Positions 1 to 7,421 of a stretch of 64,000 bases of DNA are shown here, one piece after another. The stretch is from Candidatus Saccharimonadota bacterium (lineage in GTDB: Bacteria; Patescibacteriota; Saccharimonadia; Saccharimonadales; Saccharimonadaceae). Every line of letters begins with the position of its first letter. Position 1 is the stretch's first letter. The translations under genes were made by a program, and so were the position numbers. Under the pieces are notes generated by a model, which saw only the letters and a list, made by a program, of their open reading frames with translations, made no database searches and was not told where the DNA came from. The DNA is taken from assembly GCA_017533605.1 (NCBI GenBank), contig JAFWKF010000004.1:111452-175451 (forward strand). The letters run 5' to 3'.

Positions 1-1041
1 GATTGTGATATGGTAGCTCATATTTTAGGCCGTATTGGTTTTGGTGAGAGCGAGGAAGTGATTATAGAGGAGTCTTCGTCTGGCTCTAACAATATGCAAC
101 AGGCTTATACTTGCAACAAAATTAATCTTACTCTTGCTGATTACCGCTCCACCTTGTCTTCAAGCAAGCCGATTGAAGTTTTCAAGGCAAAGTTTAACGA
201 TGGTACATCGGCGAATGAAGTAAAGTATATAAGAATAAACTGGTATGGCAATGAAAAAAGCACAGATTATGCTTTCACAAACTTTAGTGGTAATGAAGTT
301 GTTTTTCCACTCACTAAAGACTTAAGACCTGCTACTCCGCCTACTATTTCCATTGCCATGATTCAAACAGCAGCCACTTTCAGTCTTGACAGCTTTAACA
401 CTACAATTGGCGAAGAGACCAATCGTGGCATGCTTTATTTAGTTCCTACTGATGATGAAACCGCAGCTTCAAACCCCGTCGAAGACAACCATAAGGCTGG
501 TTATAACGGTACCGAAAACCACATCGAAATAGAAGGGTTCTTATCTTCAAATGATAAATTGGGTGGTGCCAACAAAAACCTACCTTATGCTGTTTATTGC
601 CCTGAAAATTCCGGCAATAACTTTGCCTGTTCAGCTTTAATTGATCTTCCGGCCCCTATTGGTGGTACCAGAAGCGACGATACCTTCGTCTTTATTGTGG
701 CTTTACCTTACGGCAAACCCGATACAGATTTTTCCATAGATTTCTTCTGTGATGGCCCTTGTGGGGAAGTTGAACAACCAACTCAGGACCAAAGTGGGGA
801 TGATACATCCAAGGATACCATTGAGGAAAACCGAGCAATCTTAAAAGGTGTTCAAATCGGAGTAGATTCTACTGGTCGTGCTAATAATTTATATCGTCGA
901 GTTCAAGCCAGATTAGAAAGTGGCGCCAACGACTACCCTTTGTCTATTATGGGCCCGCTTGAACTCTTAGGCAAAGGCGACGTTCTTAAAAAAGATTACT
1001 CAGTTACTACAGAACATAACTTTACAGAATACAACTTCTAG
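1..1041 (+). CDS. Secreted/surface-type protein, C-terminal part (5' end outside window)
   Basis: The frame is already open at the first base (codons precede the first ATG at base 10), so the gene starts upstream and only its last 346 codons are seen. I do not recognise an enzyme family. The protein is Thr/Asn/Asp-rich with few Lys, and has cysteine pairs (CPENSGNNFAC and CDGPC), as in exported proteins. Its last 70 residues include GRANNLYRRVQARLE, which resembles the C-terminal part of pilin-like or PilX-like surface proteins; that comparison is weak. The gene ends just before a tRNA on the other strand, so it is probably the last gene of its unit. A coding gene is certain; the function is not. 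Confidence 0.7.
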   Translation, partial: DCDMVAHILGRIGFGESEEVIIEESSSGSNNMQQAYTCNKINLTLADYRSTLSSSKPIEVFKAKFNDGTSANEVKYIRINWYGNEKSTDYAFTNFSGNEVVFPLTKDLRPATPPTISIAMIQTAATFSLDSFNTTIGEETNRGMLYLVPTDDETAASNPVEDNHKAGYNGTENHIEIEGFLSSNDKLGGANKNLPYAVYCPENSGNNFACSALIDLPAPIGGTRSDDTFVFIVALPYGKPDTDFSIDFFCDGPCGEVEQPTQDQSGDDTSKDTIEENRAILKGVQIGVDSTGRANNLYRRVQARLESGANDYPLSIMGPLELLGKGDVLKKDYSVTTEHNFTEYNF

Positions 1042-1046
1042 ACTAC

Positions 1047-1067
1047 AAAAAAGAGCCCTCTCGGCTC
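1047..1067 (-). terminator. Rho-independent terminator after tRNA-Met
   Basis: On the minus strand a GAGCC/GGCTC stem with a 5-nt loop is followed by six T. It lies 12 nt past the tRNA 3' end. On the plus strand the hairpin has no T-run, so it serves the tRNA rather than the upstream surface gene. Confidence 0.75.
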
Positions 1068-1078
1068 GCACTAAAACT

Positions 1079-1155
1079 TGGTTGCGGGGGTTGGATTTGA
1101 ACCAACGACCTTTTGGTTATGAGCCAAACGAGCTACCGGACTGCTCTACCCCGCG
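1079..1155 (-). tRNA. tRNA-fMet (CAT), initiator
   Basis: The 77-nt minus-strand cloverleaf has anticodon CAT and an encoded CCA end. It shows the initiator signatures: a C1 x A72 mismatch at the acceptor end and A11:T24 in the D stem. The anticodon stem is TTTGG/CCAAA, so only two of the three conserved G:C pairs of initiators (30:40, 31:39) remain; pair 29:41 is T:A. The tRNA sequence otherwise follows the E. coli tRNA-fMet closely. Confidence 0.95.
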
Positions 1156-1190
1156 GTATGCCGTATATTATACTAAATTTTCGTAAAAAG

Positions 1191-2561
1191 TCAACGCTTT
1201 TTGTTTAGCAGCGCCTTAGCCGCCAATTTAATTGCGTAGCTATAGCTATTTGTAATATGCGGTGTGCTAGCAATTTCTACCGCCGTGAGATTATGACGAA
1301 TCGTTAGAGCCAGCTCTTCAATCATTAATTCCGCATCTGGTGCCACAATTGTAGCCCCAATAATATGGTCATTTTTATCAGCTAGCAGTTTAATAAATCC
1401 ATCTTCAAAATTATAAATTTTACTTGCAGTAGTTTCACTAAGACGAGTTATCACTTTTTTATACTTGCGGTCTCGTTTTAGTAAATCATCTTCATTCAAA
1501 CCTACAGTGGCAACCTCCGGGAAAGTTTTAGTGAGTCTAGCAAAACCATTATAATTAACCACAGTTTTGGTTCCACCTACCAAATTACTCGCCACTGCGA
1601 TGCCTTCTTGAGTAGCGCGGTCAGTAGAAGATTCGCCGCCAATGCAGTCACCCACAGCATAAATATTCTTTGTCGAAGTAGCAAAATATTTATCAACCAC
1701 AATACCAGAATTCTTATATTTTACGCCCGCATCTTCCAAGCAATAATCTACTACTGGTTGACTGCCAGTAGCTAGTACAATTGCTTCAACTCTCACCATT
1801 TTTTCAATGTTATCTTGACGGAAAATCACTCGTTTGCTGTATTCATCTTGCTCGAGCGCTACAACTTTAGCATTTAAAAGCACATTAATTCCAAGATTCT
1901 GCGTGAAATAGTTGGTCATTATTTCGCCAACTTCGCTATCTTCACGCGGAAGTAATCTTTCAGCAGATTCAAGTAAAATGGTTTTTGCTCCGAGCTCACT
2001 ATAGTATTCGGCAATTTCACAACCAGTCGAACCGCCACCCACTACCGCTACAACTTTAGGTAGCCGGCGGACTTTGATCGCGGTTTCTGGCGAATAATAC
2101 TTAATTGTGTTTGTACCGGCGATTTCAATTACTTTAAGTTGTGAGCCAGTAGCCAAAATAAAATAAGCAGCCGTGTATTTTTTGTCATCTACAGCCACTG
2201 TGTGGTTATCTAGAAAACTTGCGTAACCCTTGATACAAGTAATACCAGCGTCTTCAAAAACTTTTTTGTTATTACCGCCAACCTCGATTACGGTATTAAG
2301 TTCACGTGCGTTAATTGTGGGTAAATTATAGTTTAAATCCTGATTTTTAAGCTCTGGAAAAGTCTGAATTCTGGTATAAGTATGCGCAAAATCAAGTGCA
2401 GCCGCAAAGGGAACATCAAGCGTGTTTAAATTTGAGCCACCGAAGAATCGCCCTTCGATTAAAGCCACTCGCCTTCTGCCGCCCACTAAATTTAGTGCAG
2501 CCGCAGAACCAGCTGGTCCACTGCCAATCACTATATAATCAAAATCGTATTTTTTCCCCAT
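1191..2561 (-). CDS. FAD-dependent pyridine nucleotide-disulfide oxidoreductase lacking the redox cysteines
   Basis: A 456-residue protein of the dihydrolipoamide dehydrogenase/mercuric reductase family. It has an N-terminal FAD-binding GSGPAG (residues 13-18), a second GGGSTGCE dinucleotide site, the late FAD motif IYAVGDC and a C-terminal dimerisation domain. In family members the segment GGTCxNxGCxP holds the active disulfide. Here it reads GGSNLNTLDVP (residues 41-51), so both cysteines are replaced, by Asn44 and Asp49. The usual C-terminal His-x4-Glu is also altered (PHITNSY). The fold and FAD/NAD(P)H binding are well supported, but it cannot do classical dithiol chemistry. It could act as an NAD(P)H oxidase or quinone/metal reductase (inference). 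It is last in a unit with the ATP-cone-like and membrane genes upstream, separated by 2 nt. Confidence 0.88.
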   Translation of the reverse strand: MGKKYDFDYIVIGSGPAGSAAALNLVGGRRRVALIEGRFFGGSNLNTLDVPFAAALDFAHTYTRIQTFPELKNQDLNYNLPTINARELNTVIEVGGNNKKVFEDAGITCIKGYASFLDNHTVAVDDKKYTAAYFILATGSQLKVIEIAGTNTIKYYSPETAIKVRRLPKVVAVVGGGSTGCEIAEYYSELGAKTILLESAERLLPREDSEVGEIMTNYFTQNLGINVLLNAKVVALEQDEYSKRVIFRQDNIEKMVRVEAIVLATGSQPVVDYCLEDAGVKYKNSGIVVDKYFATSTKNIYAVGDCIGGESSTDRATQEGIAVASNLVGGTKTVVNYNGFARLTKTFPEVATVGLNEDDLLKRDRKYKKVITRLSETTASKIYNFEDGFIKLLADKNDHIIGATIVAPDAELMIEELALTIRHNLTAVEIASTPHITNSYSYAIKLAAKALLNKKR

Positions 2562-2563
2562 CT

Positions 2564-2806
2564 CTATATTATTTTATCACGATTTTTGAAAACATAAGCC
2601 AAATCGGCGTTATATTTTTTTAGCTCTCGCGAAACAGTCCTTTCTAAATCATTTTCGGTAATGATTTTTTTAGTTTTTAAAGCTTTTTTCGCATCTTTAA
2701 TAGATTTATCAATAAAGATCTCCGCTGCGCCTACAGGAATTCCCACCGCCTTTGCATCAATTAGTAATGTTTTTTTAAACTTTTTCTCATCCAAGACATC
2801 ATCCAT
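2564..2806 (-). CDS. Small ATP-cone-like protein
   Basis: This 80-residue protein is rich in Lys. The spacing of its hydrophobic positions and the pattern FKKTLLIDAK...ITENDLERTVSRELKKYN...AYVFKNRD resemble the ATP-cone domain of NrdR and ribonucleotide reductases (four helices, with A-x-Y near the end). It stands alone with no zinc ribbon or reductase, so a nucleotide-sensing role is only a suggestion. Its start overlaps the stop of the upstream membrane gene by one base (TAATG), indicating translational coupling. The oxidoreductase follows 2 nt downstream. Confidence 0.6.
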   Translation of the reverse strand: MDDVLDEKKFKKTLLIDAKAVGIPVGAAEIFIDKSIKDAKKALKTKKIITENDLERTVSRELKKYNADLAYVFKNRDKII

Positions 2807-3504
2807 TACGCCGTCTCCATTATTATTAAAATGGCAAGTATTATATATAATATGCCTACCACAAACTTTAAGAACGTTTTATTCTTAACGCGGTATTTCT
2901 GAACATCTGCCAAGTTGCGTCCAGAATCTAACACTACCCGAATAACCGCCAGCGGTAAAAGAACTATTAGTACTGCCAGTATTATTAATCCAGCTCGTGC
3001 AAATGGGTTTTCACCTACCAACATGATTTTAAGTATTAAAACCACATAAACTGGTAGAGTGAAAACTGTTTCTGGTATCACTGATACTAAACCCAAGACA
3101 AATGCGTCTGAACGTTTCTTTACCGTGGTAATTTTGTGTTGAAAATTTTTAGCGCATTTTCGTGAAATAAAAAGTCTCGTTCCATCGCTTTTCCCAAAAT
3201 AAAAAACAAAATACAAGATTGCTAGTGCTATCAAAATTCCGCTCCAAACCCATGCCCAAATATTATTATTTATACTAAGGTGTGAAAACAAGGCATTTAA
3301 CACAAAATAAATAACAGCTATCATTAATACCGTCATCGATTCGACTCCGAGTGTAAAGAATAGCACTAAATCCGAAGCTTTGTTTTTAGAATATTTACCA
3401 GAAGTGTAATGCGAAAATAACAAAAAAATGCTTGGTATTAATTGCATCAACGCCACGATAAGCACAGCACAAACAACGATTCCCAAAGAGGTCAAAATGC
3501 TCAT
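2806..3504 (-). CDS. Six-helix integral membrane protein
   Basis: 232 residues with about six hydrophobic helices (near residues 5-30, 45-70, 83-103, 133-157, 170-192 and 212-230) and a basic loop (RKCAKNFQHKITTVKKR) between helices 3 and 4. The size and helix count recall transporters of the LysE or CcdA type, but no family motif is clear. It is first in a unit with the ATP-cone-like protein and the FAD oxidoreductase, so a link to redox or nucleotide metabolism is possible. The promoter is leaderless: a minus-strand TGATATAAT box at 3511-3516 lies exactly 6 nt before the ATG. Confidence 0.75.
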   Translation of the reverse strand: MSILTSLGIVVCAVLIVALMQLIPSIFLLFSHYTSGKYSKNKASDLVLFFTLGVESMTVLMIAVIYFVLNALFSHLSINNNIWAWVWSGILIALAILYFVFYFGKSDGTRLFISRKCAKNFQHKITTVKKRSDAFVLGLVSVIPETVFTLPVYVVLILKIMLVGENPFARAGLIILAVLIVLLPLAVIRVVLDSGRNLADVQKYRVKNKTFLKFVVGILYIILAILIIMETA

Positions 3505-3563
3505 GCTAAAATTATATCATAAAAAAGGTTGCATTCCTAGATTATTCGTGGTAGCTTCGCGCC

Positions 3564-4937
3564 ATGAAAAGTTTAATAAAACTAATTGGCATGTTTTTAC
3601 TAGCCGCAATCGCAACTTTTTTGGCACTCCAAAGTGCCTTTGCGACTACTATTCATGAAAATCTACCAGATTTATATATTAAAGCTGTTAATCCAGGTTA
3701 CACCGTGGATGGCAAAAGTAATGTCGGAGAAATGATTGAAATCGCCCGCAAAGATTCCGACAGTTCAAATATTTCGCTCGCTGGGGCCACTGTCGGCTAT
3801 ACTAATTCAAGCGGGAACTACACCGTGCTTTACGAGTTTCCCGAGAACAGTTGGATGTCTGGCGAGACTCTCCTCCTTCGCCTGGCTAGCTCACCAGACA
3901 GTGAGCTAGCCAACGTGCTTTATACTAAAACTATTGCTTTTAAGGCCGCACTCGATTTAAAACGCGGCGAAGAAGTTTTAGACTCTGTTTGCTGGACGAG
4001 TAAGGACGGTTGCTATAAAGAATTTAAATCCGCGAGCCCCACCACTTTAGTACGTAATCCTGAAACTAACGAATTTGAACATTTAACAGAATATGAACCA
4101 GTTTTTAATGAAAAAAACTATTTTATCGAAACCACCGATGAAGGCTACGGTGCAGTCAGTCAATGCAAAGGTTTAGTTTTTTCAGAAATCCTAAGTTATT
4201 ATGATACTCTAAAATCCGAACAATTTATTGAATTTCACAACACAAATTCCGAACAAATATTAATGGATGGCTGCATGATAAAGTATAAAAATAAATCTTA
4301 TTCATTAACCGGCATTATTAAACCAGACGCATATTATGTTTATTATCCTACCGATTTTAGTTTAACCAAAAATCCTACCAACTCTAACACATTAGAATTA
4401 ATCGACGCCGATGGTTCTATCATTGATAAATTAGTTTATCCAAACGGTCAAAGAAAAGCCACGTCTTATTGTTTTATTGGTTATGATGCTAGTGGCGAAG
4501 AAATCTGGAAAACTACCTACGCCCCCACTCCAGGCGAACCTAACAATTATCAAGAATTCAAAACTTGTGAAGCTGGCAAAGTCATTAATAAAGAAACAGG
4601 GAATTGTGTAAAAGTGACAAGTGTCTCAGAAAAAATTTGTGGCGCTGGCCAGTATTTAAACATTTTGACCGGCAGATGCAAAAAATACGACACCGCCACT
4701 ACCAAAACCTGCAAAGAGGGATATTACCTAAACCCCGACACCAATCGTTGTCGCAAAATCAAACAGAACACTGGTGCCGATTACAGTCTTACGCCAGAAA
4801 CCTACGAAGAAAAATCTTCATTTGTCGCGCTTTACGCTATACTCGGCGTGCTTGCAGTCGGTTTAATTTATATTATTTATGAATTCAGGCACCAGATTTT
4901 AAAGCTTTTTCGTAAAGTTTTTCGACGAGCTCATTAA
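3564..4937 (+). CDS. Membrane-anchored surface protein with lamin-tail-like domains
   Basis: 457 residues. A signal peptide covers residues 1-27 (cleavage near AFA). Two beta-rich segments, about 35-185 and 200-335, have the features of lamin-tail (LTD) domains (for example FIEFHNTNSEQILMDGC and LELIDADGSIIDKLVYPNG). They are followed by three Cys repeats of the type C-x-x-G-x-Y/V-x-N-x-x-T-x-R-C-x-K (near residues 340-400). A C-terminal transmembrane helix (about 425-445) ends in a basic tail. It is therefore exported and held by its C-terminus, probably as an adhesin or envelope protein. Its 3' end overlaps the convergent adenylate kinase-like gene by 53 bp. Confidence 0.82.
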   Translation: MKSLIKLIGMFLLAAIATFLALQSAFATTIHENLPDLYIKAVNPGYTVDGKSNVGEMIEIARKDSDSSNISLAGATVGYTNSSGNYTVLYEFPENSWMSGETLLLRLASSPDSELANVLYTKTIAFKAALDLKRGEEVLDSVCWTSKDGCYKEFKSASPTTLVRNPETNEFEHLTEYEPVFNEKNYFIETTDEGYGAVSQCKGLVFSEILSYYDTLKSEQFIEFHNTNSEQILMDGCMIKYKNKSYSLTGIIKPDAYYVYYPTDFSLTKNPTNSNTLELIDADGSIIDKLVYPNGQRKATSYCFIGYDASGEEIWKTTYAPTPGEPNNYQEFKTCEAGKVINKETGNCVKVTSVSEKICGAGQYLNILTGRCKKYDTATTKTCKEGYYLNPDTNRCRKIKQNTGADYSLTPETYEEKSSFVALYAILGVLAVGLIYIIYEFRHQILKLFRKVFRRAH

Positions 4938-5508
4938 ACACTTCTTCGCGCGACTGTTCACCATCAATTATAGTTAACAAACCTAACACTTTATAATACT
5001 GTAAAACTGGCAAAGTTTTTTCGCGGTATTCTCTTAGCCTAGTTTCAAAAGTTTCAATATCTTTATCGTCATCACGGTCGCCGCGATCATTTAAAACTTT
5101 GGCCTCATCAAAACGTCTTTTGGCTTCTTCTTCAGAAATATTAAGCGCTATCACAGCCTTAATGTCATGCCCGGCACCCGCTGCTACGCTCATTACTTGT
5201 TTTTCTTCACCATGCCAACGTCCAATCGACGATAAGACTAGAGGATATTCAAACAAATCCGCTCGTTCAAAATACGGCAACACCCACTCATAAAACACAT
5301 TTGTCGGAATTAGCTCGCCAGTTTCAGAGTAATTCTCACCTTTTTCTTTCTCCATCACTCGGATAATCATACCGGATGATAAAAACTTCCCGCCAATTGC
5401 TTCTGCTAGTTTTACCCCTTGCGTGTCCTTGCCAGACATTGGCAACCCAAAAATATTAACTGACCCCGTTCCGAGCCATTCCTTAATTTTATCAATCTTT
5501 TCTTCCAT
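4885..5508 (-). CDS. Adenylate kinase-like nucleoside monophosphate kinase
   Basis: 207 residues. A P-loop of the adenylate kinase type, GLPMSGKDTQG (about 21-31), is followed by a strand and helix with SSGMIIR, matching the nucleotide-binding region of the family. The helical ending (FETRLREYREKTLPVLQYY) is typical of adenylate kinases. The LID part is short (NDRGDRDDDKD), so substrate choice cannot be read from sequence. It probably transfers phosphate between ATP and AMP or a related NMP in the cytoplasm. The promoter is leaderless, with TATAAT (minus) 6 nt before the ATG. It diverges from hrcA, and the CIRCE operator lies in the 62-bp gap. Confidence 0.82.
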   Translation of the reverse strand: MEEKIDKIKEWLGTGSVNIFGLPMSGKDTQGVKLAEAIGGKFLSSGMIIRVMEKEKGENYSETGELIPTNVFYEWVLPYFERADLFEYPLVLSSIGRWHGEEKQVMSVAAGAGHDIKAVIALNISEEEAKRRFDEAKVLNDRGDRDDDKDIETFETRLREYREKTLPVLQYYKVLGLLTIIDGEQSREEVFNELVEKLYEKALKSGA

Positions 5509-5526
5509 AACTAAATTATAACACAG

Positions 5527-5553
5527 TTGGCACTCTTTACATTTTAGTGCTAA
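5527..5553. promoter_or_regulatory. CIRCE operator (HrcA binding site)
   Basis: The inverted repeat TTGGCACTC-N9-TAGTGCTAA matches the CIRCE consensus TTAGCACTC-N9-GAGTGCTAA with two mismatches. It lies just upstream of the hrcA -10 box TATAAT (5559-5564), so bound HrcA would block that promoter. It may also affect the divergent adenylate kinase-like gene, whose -10 box is 7 bp away on the other side. Confidence 0.9.
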
Positions 5554-5570
5554 TTTTGTATAATTTAAGT

Positions 5571-6272
5571 ATGGAAATCACGGAGAGACAAAAAGCCATT
5601 CTATGCCAAATAATAGAGGAATATGCCGAAACCGCTTCGCCGGTCGGCAGCGTTACTTTGGCTAAACTTTTTAATGTTTCACCGGCCACCATTCGTGCTG
5701 AGATGGCTAGGCTAGAAGCCTTGGGCCTAATTGCTCAGCCTCATACTTCTGCTGGCCGTGTTCCTACTGACGCGGGCTACCGTTTTTATGTTAATCACCT
5801 AGAAAATGCAGAGCCCGAGCCAACTGGTCGTGGTATTCATGCCTTAGAGGTTAGAGTCAGTTCTCAATCTCGCACCGATGCTGCTATCAAAGGCGCCGTA
5901 GACGCTCTTGTAGATTTAACTGGTAATCTTGGCCTTGCTACCATTGATGGCCAGTTGTATCTTTCGGGCATTTCCAAACTATTCACCCAACCAGAATTTG
6001 TTGATGCTCGCCGCGTGCAAGCCGTAGCCAAATTACTAGACAATTTGGAGCCATGGCTTAGAGAAACCGCTCCAGGCGAAGCTCTTAATATTTTCATCGG
6101 TCACGAGAATCCTATCGGCAAGAATTCCGAAGCCTCTCTCATTATTTCAAAATTCCGCTCACCGTTTTCTGATCGTAGCTACATCGGCGTGCTTGGCCCC
6201 ACCCGTCAGAACTATTCAAGGGTAATGGCCCTAGTTCGCCACGCCGGCAACATGTTAGAAGATATTTTATAA
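5571..6272 (+). CDS. hrcA: Heat-inducible transcription repressor HrcA (short form)
   Basis: Represses heat-shock genes by binding CIRCE. The N-terminal winged helix ([16 protein letters not shown] through [15 protein letters not shown]) is characteristic, and the C-terminus [20 protein letters not shown] is the family ending. At 233 residues it is about 100 shorter than typical HrcA; the middle GAF-like/dimerisation part is reduced. The start at 5571 is chosen because TATAAT ends 6 nt upstream; an upstream in-frame ATG at 5547 would lie inside CIRCE. grpE follows 9 nt downstream with an AAAGGAGG Shine-Dalgarno. Self-regulation through CIRCE is likely. Confidence 0.93.
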   Translation: MEITERQKAILCQIIEEYAETASPVGSVTLAKLFNVSPATIRAEMARLEALGLIAQPHTSAGRVPTDAGYRFYVNHLENAEPEPTGRGIHALEVRVSSQSRTDAAIKGAVDALVDLTGNLGLATIDGQLYLSGISKLFTQPEFVDARRVQAVAKLLDNLEPWLRETAPGEALNIFIGHENPIGKNSEASLIISKFRSPFSDRSYIGVLGPTRQNYSRVMALVRHAGNMLEDIL

Positions 6273-6281
6273 AGGAGGCAA

Positions 6282-6701
6282 ATGAAAAAATCAGATCCAA
6301 ATTTAGCTAAAATTACTGAGCTCACCAATGATTTACAACGCACACGTGCCGATTTTGAAAATTTTCGTAAGCAAGTAGAGATCCAAAAAGAAAACGAAAA
6401 ATCTTCCACTCGCCTTGCTACAGTTTATAAAGTTTTACCGCTTCTAGACGACATAGATCGCGCTATTTCTTCTTATTCTGAATTAGAGCCTTTACAAAAA
6501 TCTCTCGCCAAAACTCTCGAGAGTTTGAATCTAGCCAAAATTAATTCTAGTGAAGGTACCGAATTTAACCCAGATTTATTCGAAGCCGTTTTAGTAGAAG
6601 GCGATGGCGAAAAAGAGGTGATTGCCGAAACTCTTCGCCCCGGTTATTACTACGAAAGCGAAGTCTTGCGTCCAGCTATGGTCAAAGTTAAAAAAATATG
6701 A
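6282..6701 (+). CDS. grpE: Nucleotide exchange factor GrpE
   Basis: GrpE releases ADP from DnaK. The 139-residue protein has the N-terminal coiled coil (LTNDLQRTRADFENFRKQ), the four-helix region with LPLLDDIDRA, and the C-terminal beta part (GTEFNPDLFEAV ... LRPGYYYESEVLRPAMVKV). It is shorter than most GrpE because the acidic N-terminal tail is missing. It follows hrcA with a strong Shine-Dalgarno (AAAGGAGG) and should be under the same CIRCE control. dnaK and dnaJ are not in this window. Confidence 0.93.
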   Translation: MKKSDPNLAKITELTNDLQRTRADFENFRKQVEIQKENEKSSTRLATVYKVLPLLDDIDRAISSYSELEPLQKSLAKTLESLNLAKINSSEGTEFNPDLFEAVLVEGDGEKEVIAETLRPGYYYESEVLRPAMVKVKKI

Positions 6702-6731
6702 TATAATTAAAAGAATTAGAAAGGATTATTT

Positions 6732-7421
6732 ATGGCTGAATATAAACTAGCGCTTAAAAAGCGTGAACTCGTAGGCAAAAAAACTAAACTGTTAAGACAA
6801 GAAGGGTTAATCCCATCCGTAGTTTATGGTGGTAAAGAACCTGTTTTATTAAGCTCGGAATATGTTCCTACCGAAAAGGTACTCGAAAAAGCCGGTTACC
6901 ACTCTCCAATCGATCTTGATATGGATGGCAAAAAACAACTTGCCATTGTCAAAGATGTTCATATCGACCCAGTTTCTCGCAAAATCGTCAATATTGAATT
7001 TCAAGCTATTTCTGCGAAAGAAGTTGTTGAAGCTACTACGCCAATTGTTATCATTAACTTTGAAGAATCCGAAGCTTCCAAGATTTATCATTTTGCAATG
7101 ACTCATTCAATTGAAGAAATCGATATTAAAGCCAAGCCTTCAGATTTACCTAGCGAACTCACTATCGATGCCTCCGGTCTCAAAGAAGTTACTGATAAAA
7201 TCACCATTGCTGATCTTAAACTTCCAGAAGGTGTCACTTTAGCAGACAAGGAACTCGGTCCAGAGCAGGTAATTGCTTCGCTCTACGACCCAGCTGCTGA
7301 GGCCGAAAAACGTGAAGCCGAAGAAAAAGCCGCTGCCGAAGCCGAACCGGTTGAAGCCGCTGATGTCCCAGCTGACCACGGTCAAAAACCAGAAGAAGCT
7401 GCAGCTGAATCAGCCGAATAA
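6732..7421 (+). CDS. rplY: 50S ribosomal protein L25 (Ctc/TL5 type)
   Basis: Binds 5S rRNA in the large subunit. The N-terminal L25 beta-barrel (residues 1-95: LRQEGLIPSVVYGG, HIDPVSRKIVNIEFQ) is followed by the TL5/Ctc C-terminal domain (about 96-190, with SDLPSELTIDASGL). An Ala/Glu-rich low-complexity tail runs from about 190 to 229. A TATAAT box lies about 25 nt upstream and an AGAAAGGA Shine-Dalgarno precedes the ATG, so it can be transcribed apart from hrcA-grpE. Its stop codon directly abuts the stop of the convergent aldolase fusion gene. Confidence 0.93.
   Translation: MAEYKLALKKRELVGKKTKLLRQEGLIPSVVYGGKEPVLLSSEYVPTEKVLEKAGYHSPIDLDMDGKKQLAIVKDVHIDPVSRKIVNIEFQAISAKEVVEATTPIVIINFEESEASKIYHFAMTHSIEEIDIKAKPSDLPSELTIDASGLKEVTDKITIADLKLPEGVTLADKELGPEQVIASLYDPAAEAEKREAEEKAAAEAEPVEAADVPADHGQKPEEAAAESAE

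Noticed and set aside
5547..5570. An earlier ATG for hrcA at 5547.
   Set aside because: It lies inside the CIRCE operator and upstream of the -10 box, and the family alignment begins at MEITERQ (5571).
6282..7421. dnaK or dnaJ next to hrcA-grpE.
   Set aside because: The gene after grpE is clearly ribosomal protein L25, and no Hsp70 or J-domain motif occurs nearby.
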